Positions 25,057 to 34,077 of a DNA stretch of 64,000 nt are shown piece by piece (positions within the stretch are counted from its first letter, which is position 1; every line of letters begins with the position of its first letter). This DNA comes from Gammaproteobacteria bacterium. Its GTDB lineage: Bacteria; Pseudomonadota; Gammaproteobacteria; Pseudomonadales; Pseudohongiellaceae. The stretch is taken from assembly GCA_029245395.1 (NCBI GenBank), contig JAQWPL010000006.1:31205-95204 (forward strand), in the 5' to 3' direction. The position numbers were made by a program, and so were the translations under genes. The notes below the pieces were generated by a model. That model made no database searches and was not told the DNA's origin. It saw only the letters and a list, made by a program, of their open reading frames with translations.

Positions 25057-26904
25057 ATGCTCGCAGAATTAACCCTAAACTCTCATGCTACCGCGGTGTT
25101 AGTACTGACGGTAATAGCCCTGTTTCTTTTTACCCGGGAAAGTATACCTCTGGAAACTTCAAGCCTCTTTGTCCTGGTTGCGTTGGCAGCGGGATTTGAG
25201 CTGTTTCCCTATGCCCATGATGGACAGACACTGCATGCCATCGATTTTTTTTCCGGCTTTGGCCATGAAGCCCTGGTAGCAGTCACAGCCCTGATGGTGA
25301 TTGGTCACTCTCTGGCACGCACTGGTGCGCTGGAACCGGTGGGGCGCATGCTCGCCCGGTTCTGGGAAGTTGCCCCTCAGTTGTCTTTTCTTCTGACTCT
25401 TGTGGTTGGGGCAATGCTCAGTGCCTTCGTAAATAATGTACCCATCGTAATCCTGCTGCTGCCCATCCTGACCAGTGTTTCTCTGCGAACCGGCACACCT
25501 GCATCACAAATTCTCATGCCAATGGGCTTTGCCACCCTTATCGGTGGTATGGGCACTACCATAGGGACTTCCACCAACCTGCTGGTGATTGCTGTGGCGG
25601 TGAGCATGGGGATGGACGCTTTTTCCATGTTCGAGTTCATGGGTCCGGTGGTGCTCTCCAGTGCTCTTGCCATTGCCTATCTCTGGCTGGTGGCGCCGCG
25701 CCTATTACCAGTACATGAATCTGATCTTGGTGATGCCTCGCCGCGCGTATTTTCAGCCTCTTTGTCAGTCAATGCAGAGGGTTTTGCGGAAGGTAAAACA
25801 ATAAGTGAATGCATTGAAAAAACGGATGGTGATATGGCTGTTGAATTTATCATCCGCGCCGGCACTGAAATTTATGGGAAAGCTCATGGCAACGTCAAGT
25901 TGCTGGAAGGCGATAAACTGCTGGTCAAGGACACTCCCGATAACCTGAAGGTCTTTGAAAAATTGCTTGAAGCGGATCTGTACAGCAATGACAGTGAAAA
26001 TAATGAGAATAAAGTGGATGAAGAGCATCCATTAAAGGCTGAAGGCCAGCAGATTGCTGAAGTGGTTGCCACCCAGAGCTCGCCGCTAATTGGCAGGACC
26101 CTGGCCAATATAGGTTTTGCAAATCGTTATCAGTTGGTCACTCTTGCTTTGCACAGGTCTGGTTCAATTAACCGCAAGCTGATGTCGGATATGGCCAATA
26201 CTAATTTGAAAATAGGGGATGTACTGTTGGTGCAGGGCGCCAGTGAAAAAATTGCAGAACTGAAGAAAGACAGCCGCTTCCTCGTATTGGATGGCACTTC
26301 AGACGTGCCCCATTCCACAAAAGCACCTCTGGCACTGGCAATCTTGATCGCTGTAATTATTGCGGCAGCTTCCGGGCTTCTGCCCATTGCCATCAGTTCG
26401 GTTTGCGGAGTGTTGCTGATTACTCTCACCGGTTGCCTGGGCTGGCGTGATGTAGGCGAGGCTGTGAATACCCAGATTATTCTTATTGTTGTGGCATCAC
26501 TGGCACTCGGCATGGCCATGCTGGAGACTGGGGCGGCCTATGCTATTGCCGCGCTGTTTGTCAGCCTGACCTCAGACCTATCTGTGACATTACAACTCAG
26601 CGGACTGATGCTACTCATGGCTATCATGACCAATATCGTGTCCAACAATGCCACGGCAGTGATTGGCACGCCTATCGCGATTGGTATTGCCCGGCAGCAA
26701 GGGTTGGCGCTTGAGCCATTTGTTTTGGCCGTACTCTTTGGTGCGAATATGAGTTATGCGACGCCGATGGCCTACAAAACCAACCTGCTGATTATGTCGG
26801 TGGGCGGATATTCCTTTAATGATTTTCTCAAAGTTGGGATACCGTTAATTCTTATTATGTGGTTGAGTCTGAGTTTTCTGATTCCGGTGTTTTTCCCGGT
26901 TTAA
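25057..26904 (+). CDS. SLC13/DASS-type permease with TrkA-C domains
   Basis: 615 residues. The N-terminal half (about 1-215) has six hydrophobic segments with MVIGHSLARTGALEPVG and FVNNVPIVILLLPI, and GGMGTTIGTSTNLLVIA. The middle (about 230-420) is soluble and contains two RCK_C (TrkA-C) modules (GTEIYGKAHGNVKLLEGDKLL; PLIGRTLANIGFANRYQLV). The C-terminal half repeats the transporter fold, with MTNIVSNNATAVIGTPIAIG and NMSYATPMAYKTNLLIMS. This is the SLC13-like family that moves sulfate, dicarboxylates or other anions with sodium, gated by a cytoplasmic ligand domain. Substrate cannot be read from sequence. Confidence 0.88.
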   Translation: MLAELTLNSHATAVLVLTVIALFLFTRESIPLETSSLFVLVALAAGFELFPYAHDGQTLHAIDFFSGFGHEALVAVTALMVIGHSLARTGALEPVGRMLARFWEVAPQLSFLLTLVVGAMLSAFVNNVPIVILLLPILTSVSLRTGTPASQILMPMGFATLIGGMGTTIGTSTNLLVIAVAVSMGMDAFSMFEFMGPVVLSSALAIAYLWLVAPRLLPVHESDLGDASPRVFSASLSVNAEGFAEGKTISECIEKTDGDMAVEFIIRAGTEIYGKAHGNVKLLEGDKLLVKDTPDNLKVFEKLLEADLYSNDSENNENKVDEEHPLKAEGQQIAEVVATQSSPLIGRTLANIGFANRYQLVTLALHRSGSINRKLMSDMANTNLKIGDVLLVQGASEKIAELKKDSRFLVLDGTSDVPHSTKAPLALAILIAVIIAAASGLLPIAISSVCGVLLITLTGCLGWRDVGEAVNTQIILIVVASLALGMAMLETGAAYAIAALFVSLTSDLSVTLQLSGLMLLMAIMTNIVSNNATAVIGTPIAIGIARQQGLALEPFVLAVLFGANMSYATPMAYKTNLLIMSVGGYSFNDFLKVGIPLILIMWLSLSFLIPVFFPV

Positions 26905-26984
26905 TAATTATTTTTGAAAAATACTCACGTTATATTGACGCGTTTTTTAATTTATAAAACTTTTTAGGCGGGTATTTTGTATCC

Positions 26985-27431
26985 ATGACTGATATTAATT
27001 ATGCTGTTTTACCTTCTATGATGATTTTCCAAGCATCTGATGGGCGCTGTATTTATGCAAATCAATACAGTAAAGAGTTGTTGGGTTTAGATGTTGATTC
27101 GTTTGGTGAAATAAATCTGGAAGATAGAATCCATGCAGAGGATAAAACCAGGTTTGAATCCTTTAAACGTGGTGAAGAAAAAACCATTGCTGCCAGACTT
27201 CAGGATTTATCCGGGCAATGGCATCCATTTAACTGGAAAGTCCGCACTCTTAAAAATTGCGAGGCCATAGCCGCTACCGGGACCCTGCTCGGATTCTTTG
27301 ATCACGTAACCTCTATCAGGCAGGATCTGGTTAAGTGTTGGAGTCAGCTCCGGATCCAGTGCAATCCTGCCGGGATATCGCGTCATGATCGGGTTGTCAT
27401 AGACGCGGGTTTTCTGGATATGTTGCCCTGA
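26985..27431 (+). pseudogene. PAS-domain protein fragment cut off by a rearrangement
   Basis: The first 100 or so residues form a PAS domain: MMIFQASDGRCIYANQYSKE, LLGLDVDSF, EDRIHAEDKTRFESF, and QWHPFNWKVRTL. From about 27290 onward the frame is simply the antisense of the sulfatase gene, and it ends without any output domain. The 5' end has an ATG at 26985 and a weak GGCGGG site. I read it as the N-terminal remnant of a PAS sensor (kinase or cyclase) whose C-terminal part was removed when the two genes were joined. Confidence 0.6.
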
Positions 27432-27761
27432 GTGCATGACCGAGCGGGATGGCCCGCAGGCAATGGTGTTGACATGGTAGCGACTGAATGTAGTCGCCTG
27501 ATCACGCAGCCGGTCATGGTTGGGCAAATCCAGATCACTCGGATAACTGGAACGCCATTGTTCAGAATCAGTGATTATAACCAGTAGGTTGGGGCGCCTG
27601 TTGGGACCACTTTGGAGCCCGTTTGGTAGAGGGGCGGGTGCGGCAATTGCTCCCAGGCCTGTGGGGCCCAGCATGGTGGCGCCAACAGCCGTTCCAGCCG
27701 CGCCAAGAAAATGCTGGCGACTGCGCCTTGGTGTCAATGAAGGTGGATTCTTTTTATTCAT
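27207..27761 (-). pseudogene. type I sulfatase, N-terminal fragment
   Basis: The start has a twin-arginine-type signal (PRRSRQHFLGAAGTAVGA), then PNLLVIITDSEQWRS with the metal-binding Asp. The formylglycine motif is CGPSR in NTIACGPSRSVMHSGQ, where Cys would be converted to the catalytic aldehyde. The sulfatase match stops at LNQILPDRGYV, where the family usually goes on to a GKWHL motif; the remaining 30 residues are the antisense of the PAS gene. So about two-thirds of the protein, including the second metal site, is missing. A deletion joined it to the PAS gene near 27290-27315. Unlikely to be functional. Confidence 0.7.
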
Positions 27762-27999
27762 GTGTTTGCCCGAAATCCCTCGCTGTTTTCGCTATTTAAG
27801 AGAAAACAGCACGATTATTGCAGCACGATTATTGCAGATTAGTGCAATTGCATAAGTGATGAGAATTGTGTCGGCCAGCATATCGCTGAAGCAAGTAGTA
27901 TTTATGCGAGAGTCTACCCCAGCCTGACTGTCGCCTTTATTCTACACTGAACAGTCGTTAATCAAAGAAAGATGGAGGATTTTCTGGCAGAATCGGGAC

Positions 28000-28593
28000 T
28001 CAAAGAGTCCCCAGCCAGTAACCAAGGGTAAGCAAAACAGTGGCAGCAAGGCTGTAGCCTGCAACCCGCTTAAAGCGGTAATTGTTGGGGAGCAGTAGCA
28101 CGAAGCCGGTCAGGGAGAAGAGCACGAGCAAGACAGAACTTATGTCAAGCAGCCACTTCCAGAGGATTGTAGTATCCCTGGCTTTGTGGAGATCATTGAG
28201 CATGGCAACAAAGCCATAATTGGTTGTCTCACCCAACGCTTCCTGAAGAGGAAGGTCGATTTCAATGAAAACAGTTGCTCCAGCGGTTCGATAATCAACA
28301 AACAGGAAGTCACCATCCTGTGTCAGGGTAGCCTGGTCGAGTTCAACATCAAACTCATTGTCCAGAAAATCGGCGAGTTCTGTTGAGTCGGTAATCTGGC
28401 CCTGGTCATCAAGGGGAAATAACGGTAAAGGGTTTACAATTTTTTCCGTGACATCGGGTTCAGCGGTAAAATAATCCACGTGGTTGAGGGTTATACCTGT
28501 GATTGAAAAGAAGACAAGAATGACCAGCAGGCAAATAGAGAAGTAAATATGTATAGTGCGTGACCAATTAACGAGATTTCGATTTAATGCCAT
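28000..28593 (-). CDS. PepSY-associated membrane protein
   Basis: 197 residues. A first membrane helix (TIHIYFSICLLVILVFFSITGITLNH) with the conserved TG, a periplasmic PepSY-like domain (DNEFDVELDQATLTQDGDFL), then a second helix (WLLDISSVLLVLFSLTGFVLL) preceded by NDLHKARD, where the His may bind heme, and a short third helix. This small PepSY_TM form is usually encoded beside DUF2271/ApbE-type proteins, as here: the divergent gene starts 100 bases away. Such clusters are linked to extracytoplasmic flavin or heme electron transfer and iron reduction; that role is inferred. Confidence 0.82.
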   Translation of the reverse strand: MALNRNLVNWSRTIHIYFSICLLVILVFFSITGITLNHVDYFTAEPDVTEKIVNPLPLFPLDDQGQITDSTELADFLDNEFDVELDQATLTQDGDFLFVDYRTAGATVFIEIDLPLQEALGETTNYGFVAMLNDLHKARDTTILWKWLLDISSVLLVLFSLTGFVLLLPNNYRFKRVAGYSLAATVLLTLGYWLGTL

Positions 28594-28693
28594 TTTTCCA
28601 ACTTTTTTATTATCAGGTTAAGTTTAGTTTATGTATTTTTTTTCATTTAGCTTGTCAGATTTAACAAGCCAATTGCTGCATTGGGTTCATAAA

Positions 28694-30178
28694 ATGCCAT
28701 ACGCTACTTTGCGATTATTATGCGGCATTTTTCTAACTTCTGCATGCCTGCCTGTTTCCGCGGCGGAAAATCCGCAAGCGCTCGTGCGGCATTATGAAAA
28801 TGTTTTGGGTACATCGATGGATCTGATTGTCTACGGGGGAGTTCAGACTGATCAGGAAAGGGCTGCTGATAATGCAGTCGCTGAAATCGCCAGACTGGAA
28901 CAAATTTTTTCAACCTATCGTGATGACAGCGAAATCATGGTACTTAACCAGGATCGTACTACTTCACAAGCAAGCGCAGATTTGTTGTTTGTGACCGAAG
29001 CGTGCGAGTCATGGATGGCATTGAGCAACGGAGCATTCAGTTGTCGAATGGGGCAGGTGATAAAGCTTTGGGATCAGGCTGAAGCAAACCAGGTACAACC
29101 CATTGTGCCTAATATGCTACCTACAGCGAGAACAGCTCAGCAGGGCACAATACAGATCGATTCAGCAACTAGGCAAATAACCTTGGAGGAAGCCATAGAC
29201 CTGGATCCTTCCGGGCTGGCAAAAGGTTACATTATTGACCAGGCTATGACTGTGCTGAAACGTGAAATACCTGATGCAACGGCAATTAAACTGGATATAG
29301 GCGGTGATAGCAGTTACTGGGGTTCGCCACCTGAAGAAGACGCCTGGCAGGTGCAGGTGTCTGACCCGGAAGCGCTGGCCGACAATGGTAATTTCATCAC
29401 CACTCTTGGACTCAACGGTATGGCGGTGGCAACCAGCGGGCATAACACGCGCACCTGGACTTTTGGCGAGCGTCATTTCAGCAAGATACTTGATACTCGC
29501 AGGGGCTGGCCTGTTGCTGATGGCCTATATAGTGTCGTGATAGCGCCCGATGCAGTGACTGCTGACGCGATGGCGACTTTACTGTCAACGCAAAACCCGG
29601 ATACGGCCATGAACTATGTCAATTCCATGGTTGGGGTAGAAGCCCTGGTTATAGATTGGAACGGTAACCAGTTTATTTCCGAGGGCTGGCAAAATCATCT
29701 GGGCGGAGAACTGCTGAGGCAGGCAAATTCGGTCATAGACTTCTCCCTGGAGTACAACATTCCCAATATTCGTGACCGCAGTTATGAAAGACCTTACCTG
29801 TCGATTTGGGTCAGCGATGCTGAAAGCAGGCCGATTAAAAATTTGCTTATCCTTGGGGCTGAAGATAGATGGGCACGCACAAATTCAGTATGGTGGAGCC
29901 GGGTTGGTCGCCGAAGAGTAGTGCCAGTCAGCAATGTCACACGACCCACACGTGAGCCAGGGAACTACGATCTTGCCTGGGATGGCCGGGATGATGACGG
30001 CAATATCATTTTGCAAGGGGGGTATCATCTGATGGTGGAAGCTTCTCGAGAGCATGGTGGACATACCTACTTGAGCATCCCTTTTTCTCTGGAAGAGGGT
30101 GTCCGTGTTTATGAAATGAAAGGTGAAGATGAACTGGGTGATATGCTTTTACGTGTGACACTAACACCACCAGATTAA
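28694..30178 (+). CDS. ApbE-type FAD:protein FMN transferase fused to DUF2271
   Basis: I prefer the ATG at 28694, directly before the signal peptide (LRLLCGIFLTSACLPVSAAE); an ATG at 28631 would add 21 residues. The first 320 or so mature residues form an ApbE domain, with LEQIFSTYRDDSEI, DPSGLAKGYIIDQAM, LDIGGDSSYWG and VIAPDAVTADAMATLL. The last 145 are DUF2271 (SIWVSDAESRPIKNLL, YDLAWDGRDDDGNIILQGGY). ApbE enzymes attach FMN to Thr of periplasmic proteins using FAD. The fusion and the divergent PepSY gene suggest a local flavinylation system, though no clear DGxT target was recognised nearby. Confidence 0.84.
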   Translation: MPYATLRLLCGIFLTSACLPVSAAENPQALVRHYENVLGTSMDLIVYGGVQTDQERAADNAVAEIARLEQIFSTYRDDSEIMVLNQDRTTSQASADLLFVTEACESWMALSNGAFSCRMGQVIKLWDQAEANQVQPIVPNMLPTARTAQQGTIQIDSATRQITLEEAIDLDPSGLAKGYIIDQAMTVLKREIPDATAIKLDIGGDSSYWGSPPEEDAWQVQVSDPEALADNGNFITTLGLNGMAVATSGHNTRTWTFGERHFSKILDTRRGWPVADGLYSVVIAPDAVTADAMATLLSTQNPDTAMNYVNSMVGVEALVIDWNGNQFISEGWQNHLGGELLRQANSVIDFSLEYNIPNIRDRSYERPYLSIWVSDAESRPIKNLLILGAEDRWARTNSVWWSRVGRRRVVPVSNVTRPTREPGNYDLAWDGRDDDGNIILQGGYHLMVEASREHGGHTYLSIPFSLEEGVRVYEMKGEDELGDMLLRVTLTPPD

Positions 30179-30275
30179 CCCGATTTGTTCTGAAAACAGA
30201 TTGTACAAAATGACCAGCATCGCTGGTTTCAGGTAATGACGAATTTAAGAAACGTTGTTTATTTTCGGAGGCGAT

Positions 30276-31784
30276 ATGTCGAAGATTCACGAAAACATAG
30301 TTAATGTCTTAATCTGGTGTGTGGCATTTTTAATGTCGGCTTTTGTATTGGCCCAGGCAGAAGAATATCTCCAGGTATCTGTACCGGAGTATTCGGGTCC
30401 ACTCACTGTTAGCGCTGATAGCTATCCCCAGCTTGCTGCACATCGAACCCAGGCATACCTGGACCTCGACTCAATGGGTTATGTAGAAGAGGAATACCTG
30501 GTGAGCGGAAATGCCAATGTCTACGAGTGGGCCGTGGATGGCAGTGTGTCCGTAAAAACTCCTGCAGCACCTTACACCACGCGTATCTTGATTCGAAGGC
30601 CAATAGATCCCGGCCGCTTCAGTGGTAATGTCATTGTCGAAACACTCAATAATGCCCGGCAGTATGATTGGGCCTTTGTTTGGGCACTCTCCTATGAGTA
30701 TTTTGTAAACTCGGGTGATGTCTTTGTAGCGGTCACTCATTCTCCCGCAGCGATAAATGTTTTGAAAAATTTTGATGCACCTCGCTACGCCAGCCTTTCC
30801 CTGGCCAATCCAACACCGATGGAAACATGTGGTCCTGGCAACTCAACTTCAGCATCCGAGGAAGGATTGAAATGGGATCTGATAAGTCAGGTTGGGGTTC
30901 TTCTAAGAAGTGAATCGGGCCCTCTTGCCGGATTCGAAGTGGAAAACCTTGTTGCAACTACCCACACCGAGGAATTGACCACCTATGCCAATTCTATTCA
31001 TAAATTTTCCAGGCGCAGTAATGGTGAGCCGGTATACGATGGCTTTGTCATCAAATCAGAATATGCAGCTACCGATCGCATTAGTCGCTGTGCATTATCT
31101 CCACCAGAAGGTGATCAACGTCGGATTATTCGCAATGCTGGTGTGCCTGTGCTCAGGGTTATTACCCAGGGAGATGTTCTGGCAGCGATTTCTGTACGGC
31201 GTGAAGATAGTGATGATCCTTCAGATCCATTCAGACTTTGGGAAGTAGCCGGCGCACCTCATATGGACAAGATCTATTATCAGCACATGCCTGTTGTCGA
31301 AGATCAGGTTAAATCCGGCCAGGTTGGATATCTTGTTAACTGGCCAATGGCTTACCAGTGCACACCTGATATAGACCTTCTTGATTTTCCGGTAATGCGA
31401 CATGCAGTTAATGCCGCGTTTTCTGCTATGACTGGCTGGATAAATGAGGGTGTGTCTCCGCCAAAAGCACAACGCATTTTTGTGAGCAGCGAAAATTCGG
31501 GAGAGCCAATCATTATCACAGACGAGAATAGAAATGCGCTTGGTGGAATGAGAAATGTTTACCTTGATGTGCCAGTTGCCTCCTATCTGGATTCCAGTGC
31601 AGGGCCGGCCGTGTGTACTAATCTTGGTAGGAAAGAAGCCTTTTCCTGGCGGAAGCTGGAAACTTTGTATGGCGATTCTGAAAATTATGCCAGTAGAGTT
31701 GATCAGAGACTTGATTCTCTAGTTGCCGAAGGTTGGCTAACTGAAGAGGACAGTGCACAAATAAGACAGGAGTTGATTCAATGA
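30276..31784 (+). CDS. secreted alpha/beta-hydrolase domain protein (Abhydrolase_10 type)
   Basis: The ATG at 30276 has GGAGGCGAT just upstream. After a signal peptide (VLIWCVAFLMSAFVLAQA), about 475 residues match the Abhydrolase_10 layout: TRILIRRPIDPGRFSGNVIVE, then WALSYEYFVNSGDVFVAVTH, and WEVAGAPHMDKIYY near the C-terminal His position. The nucleophile elbow, where relatives have a GxSxS/G segment before TYxNAIH, reads VATTHTEELTTYANSIH, without a Ser. So catalysis may be lost or changed. Periplasmic. It follows the ApbE-DUF2271 gene by about 100 bases. Confidence 0.72.
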   Translation: MSKIHENIVNVLIWCVAFLMSAFVLAQAEEYLQVSVPEYSGPLTVSADSYPQLAAHRTQAYLDLDSMGYVEEEYLVSGNANVYEWAVDGSVSVKTPAAPYTTRILIRRPIDPGRFSGNVIVETLNNARQYDWAFVWALSYEYFVNSGDVFVAVTHSPAAINVLKNFDAPRYASLSLANPTPMETCGPGNSTSASEEGLKWDLISQVGVLLRSESGPLAGFEVENLVATTHTEELTTYANSIHKFSRRSNGEPVYDGFVIKSEYAATDRISRCALSPPEGDQRRIIRNAGVPVLRVITQGDVLAAISVRREDSDDPSDPFRLWEVAGAPHMDKIYYQHMPVVEDQVKSGQVGYLVNWPMAYQCTPDIDLLDFPVMRHAVNAAFSAMTGWINEGVSPPKAQRIFVSSENSGEPIIITDENRNALGGMRNVYLDVPVASYLDSSAGPAVCTNLGRKEAFSWRKLETLYGDSENYASRVDQRLDSLVAEGWLTEEDSAQIRQELIQ

Positions 31785-31821
31785 CAAGCAGTTGCTTTTT
31801 TACTTTTGAATTAATGTAGGT

Positions 31822-32271
31822 TCAGGAAAGCTTGTCTGGCAAATACAGCATTGTCAAATGCGGTCCGATGCCTTCAATGTTGAATGGTGTGCCATTTTCT
31901 ACCCAGCCCACTTTCACATAAAAACCAACGGATTCCGTACGGGCATTGCACCAGACAGGCATGTGGTCTACCGTAGATAGTGCAAAATCAAGCAATGTGC
32001 GGCCAATGCCCTTTTTCGCATACTCTGGCAGGGTGGCCATCCCCCTGAGTTGGTAAGCTGGTTTTCCTTCGAAGCTTGAATTAATAAGGCTAAGGCAGCA
32101 TGCACATTCTTCAGATATAAAAGCACCAAAATGCAGGGTGCCGGGAGCATCATCACCATCAAATAGTGCTTCTTCGCGCGAACGTCCTTCACGCAGGACG
32201 TTATGTCGAAGCGGCAAAATTCGGTGCAGCGGTACTTGCTGTAGCGAAATGTTTTTTACCAGGCCAGTCAT
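31822..32271 (-). CDS. GNAT family N-acetyltransferase
   Basis: 149 residues forming one GNAT domain. The acetyl-CoA loop is LRGMATLPEYAKKGIGRTLLD (QLRGMA then KKGIG), followed by a helix and VWCNARTESVGFYVKVGW, the typical end where the A-R-x-x-A/S-x-x-F-Y motif closes the site. The N-terminal LHRILPLRHNVLREGRSREE is shared with GNAT proteins of the ElaA/YjcF kind. Cytoplasmic; acceptor unknown. It is alone on the minus strand between two secreted enzymes. Confidence 0.82.
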   Translation of the reverse strand: MTGLVKNISLQQVPLHRILPLRHNVLREGRSREEALFDGDDAPGTLHFGAFISEECACCLSLINSSFEGKPAYQLRGMATLPEYAKKGIGRTLLDFALSTVDHMPVWCNARTESVGFYVKVGWVENGTPFNIEGIGPHLTMLYLPDKLS

Positions 32272-32360
32272 TTTTTCAGGCTGTTAAATTGTTTGAGTAA
32301 GGTCTATATTATTATACTATTCGGTCCGCAATCCGAGTCGAAATTATCAAGGGGATACAC

Positions 32361-33596
32361 ATGAATACCAAATCTATGCGTAATCAATTTGTAGTATTAG
32401 CACTAATTTTACTCAGCGCCTGCTCTTCGGAAGAGCAATCGTCAGACTCGACATCAACTGCAGTCGCCTATGAAGGCGCCAGAATTATTCCCGGTGATGG
32501 TGGAGCCGCCATAGACTCTGCCACGCTGATAGTGGATAACGGTCGCATCACAGCTGTAGGGGCAAGTAGCGCGGTCAGTGTGCCTGCAGGAGCACAGCGC
32601 GTGGATGTCAGTGGAGCTACCATCATGCCCATGATGCTCGATACCCATGTGCATCTGAATACTGAACGCGAAGCGCTTATCCAGGATCTGCGCAATCGCG
32701 CCAGATTTGGTGTGAGTGCCGCAATGAGCCTGGGAATGGATAACGTTGATAGCGTTTTCGAAATCCAGCAGGAGTTGCAGCCAGGCGCTGCTCGTTATTT
32801 CACTGCAGGAAGAGGGATTACACGCTCGGAACCAGGTCGTACTGAAGCGCCCCACTGGGTAAATACACCTGAGGAAGCCAGGGCGGCAGTACAGGCTGAG
32901 GTTTCCAGGGGAGTGGATATCATTAAAATCTGGGTGGACGACAGAAACGGAAGCTACGAGAAATTGACGCCGGAACTGTATGGAGCGGTCATTGATGAAG
33001 CGCATCAGCAGGGCATACGGGTAACAGCGCATCTCTTTTTCCAGGATGATGCGGCAGGACTGCTGGAGGCCGGTGTGGATGCTTTTGCCCATGGCGTAAG
33101 AGACAAGGACTTTGATGGTGAATTTTTTGCGCTGTATCAGGCTCATCCGGATGTTGTCCTTGTACCCAACTTGCCTAATAGAGGTATTCCTTCCGATTAC
33201 GGTTGGCTGGAAGGGTTGGTGCCAGATGAAACGTTGCAGAGACTGAATGCCCAAACAGCAAACCCGGATGCCCAGGAAAGTTTTGGCATCCAGGCCAGGA
33301 ATCTGAACCGGCTCTATCATGCTGGCATAACCATTGCCCTGGGCACAGATGGAAACACGCCCTATGCTGCCCATGTGGAGATAGAAGACATGGTGGCTGC
33401 GGGCATGTCGCCGATGGGTGCCATTGTTGCCGCCACGGCAAACAGTGCCAAATTTCTGGGCATGGATGATGCTGGTGTACTCGCCGCAGGCATGAGTGCC
33501 GATTTTATTGTGCTGGATGCCAACCCGCTGGACGATATCACCAATACCCGGCTTATCAGGGATGTCTACTTACGCGGCGAACATGTGGACAGGTAA
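32361..33596 (+). CDS. amidohydrolase family lipoprotein
   Basis: 411 residues with a lipoprotein signal (LALILLSACSSEE), so it is anchored outside the cytoplasm. The metal-dependent barrel shows DTHVHLN (HxH ligands near 95-97), IIKIWVDD with the Lys that may be carbamylated, TAHLFF, FAHGVRD and LGTDGNTPYAAH with the final Asp. It ends with the composite beta domain (GVLAAGMSADFIVLDANPL). These are imidazolonepropionase/prolidase-like amidohydrolases that cleave amide or cyclic amide bonds; substrate unknown. A small lipoprotein follows it. Confidence 0.86.
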   Translation: MNTKSMRNQFVVLALILLSACSSEEQSSDSTSTAVAYEGARIIPGDGGAAIDSATLIVDNGRITAVGASSAVSVPAGAQRVDVSGATIMPMMLDTHVHLNTEREALIQDLRNRARFGVSAAMSLGMDNVDSVFEIQQELQPGAARYFTAGRGITRSEPGRTEAPHWVNTPEEARAAVQAEVSRGVDIIKIWVDDRNGSYEKLTPELYGAVIDEAHQQGIRVTAHLFFQDDAAGLLEAGVDAFAHGVRDKDFDGEFFALYQAHPDVVLVPNLPNRGIPSDYGWLEGLVPDETLQRLNAQTANPDAQESFGIQARNLNRLYHAGITIALGTDGNTPYAAHVEIEDMVAAGMSPMGAIVAATANSAKFLGMDDAGVLAAGMSADFIVLDANPLDDITNTRLIRDVYLRGEHVDR

Positions 33597-33652
33597 TTTA
33601 ATCACTAATAGTGGTTACGCTTGCCTTGATAGATAAATATAAGGGATCAGTA

Positions 33653-33883
33653 ATGAAAACTTTTAAACTGACTTTATTAATAATATTCATGCTTCCCTCA
33701 TTGTTATTCTTGCAGGCTTGCCAGGAAGACCCGGGCGAAGAAGCTGACAGTGAAGTGGTTCAAGCCAGAAGTGATGCGTCAGATCTACTCAATAATGCAG
33801 CTGAAGATCTTTCAAATGCTGCCGCTGCAACTGCCAACCGCATTGAAGATGCCTGTGAAGAATTGGCTGAAGATAACTGTTAA
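33653..33883 (+). CDS. small lipoprotein
   Basis: 76 residues. The ATG at 33653 has AAGGGATCAGTA upstream. The signal KTFKLTLLIIFMLPSLLFLQAC carries a lipobox (LQAC), so the mature protein is lipid-anchored. The rest is acidic and helical with repeated Ala/Asn/Asp (DASDLLNNAAEDLSNAAAA), perhaps a short amphipathic or coiled segment. Two Cys stand near the end (EDACEELAEDNC). No known family. It lies 56 bases after the amidohydrolase gene and before a terminator-like hairpin. Confidence 0.65.
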   Translation: MKTFKLTLLIIFMLPSLLFLQACQEDPGEEADSEVVQARSDASDLLNNAAEDLSNAAAATANRIEDACEELAEDNC

Positions 33884-33944
33884 AAAAGTCTGATATGTCC
33901 TGAATACCAGGGTGATTCCAGCCTGTCCCTATCAGGAATTACAT

Positions 33945-33981
33945 AAGCCAAGATAGCTGCCAAGGTTATTCTGGCTTTTTT
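33945..33981 (+). terminator. possible intrinsic terminator
   Basis: AAGCCA at 33945-33950 can pair with TGGCTT at 33972-33977, which is followed by a run of T, about 60 bases after the small lipoprotein gene. The stem is short and the loop is long (21 bases), so the call is moderate. Confidence 0.4.
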
Positions 33982-34077
33982 ATTGCCCTGTTTTTGGAAT
34001 AGTTAGTATTGGCTTTTAAACAAGAGTTCATGGTGGTATGTTAAATGACCGTTTAATAAGTTTGAGGAGGTTGCCCC

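Noticed and set aside
32454..33374. 306-codon open frame on the minus strand opposite the amidohydrolase lipoprotein
   Set aside because: It lies entirely over a gene with clear catalytic motifs on the plus strand and shows no signal, domain or ribosome site of its own.
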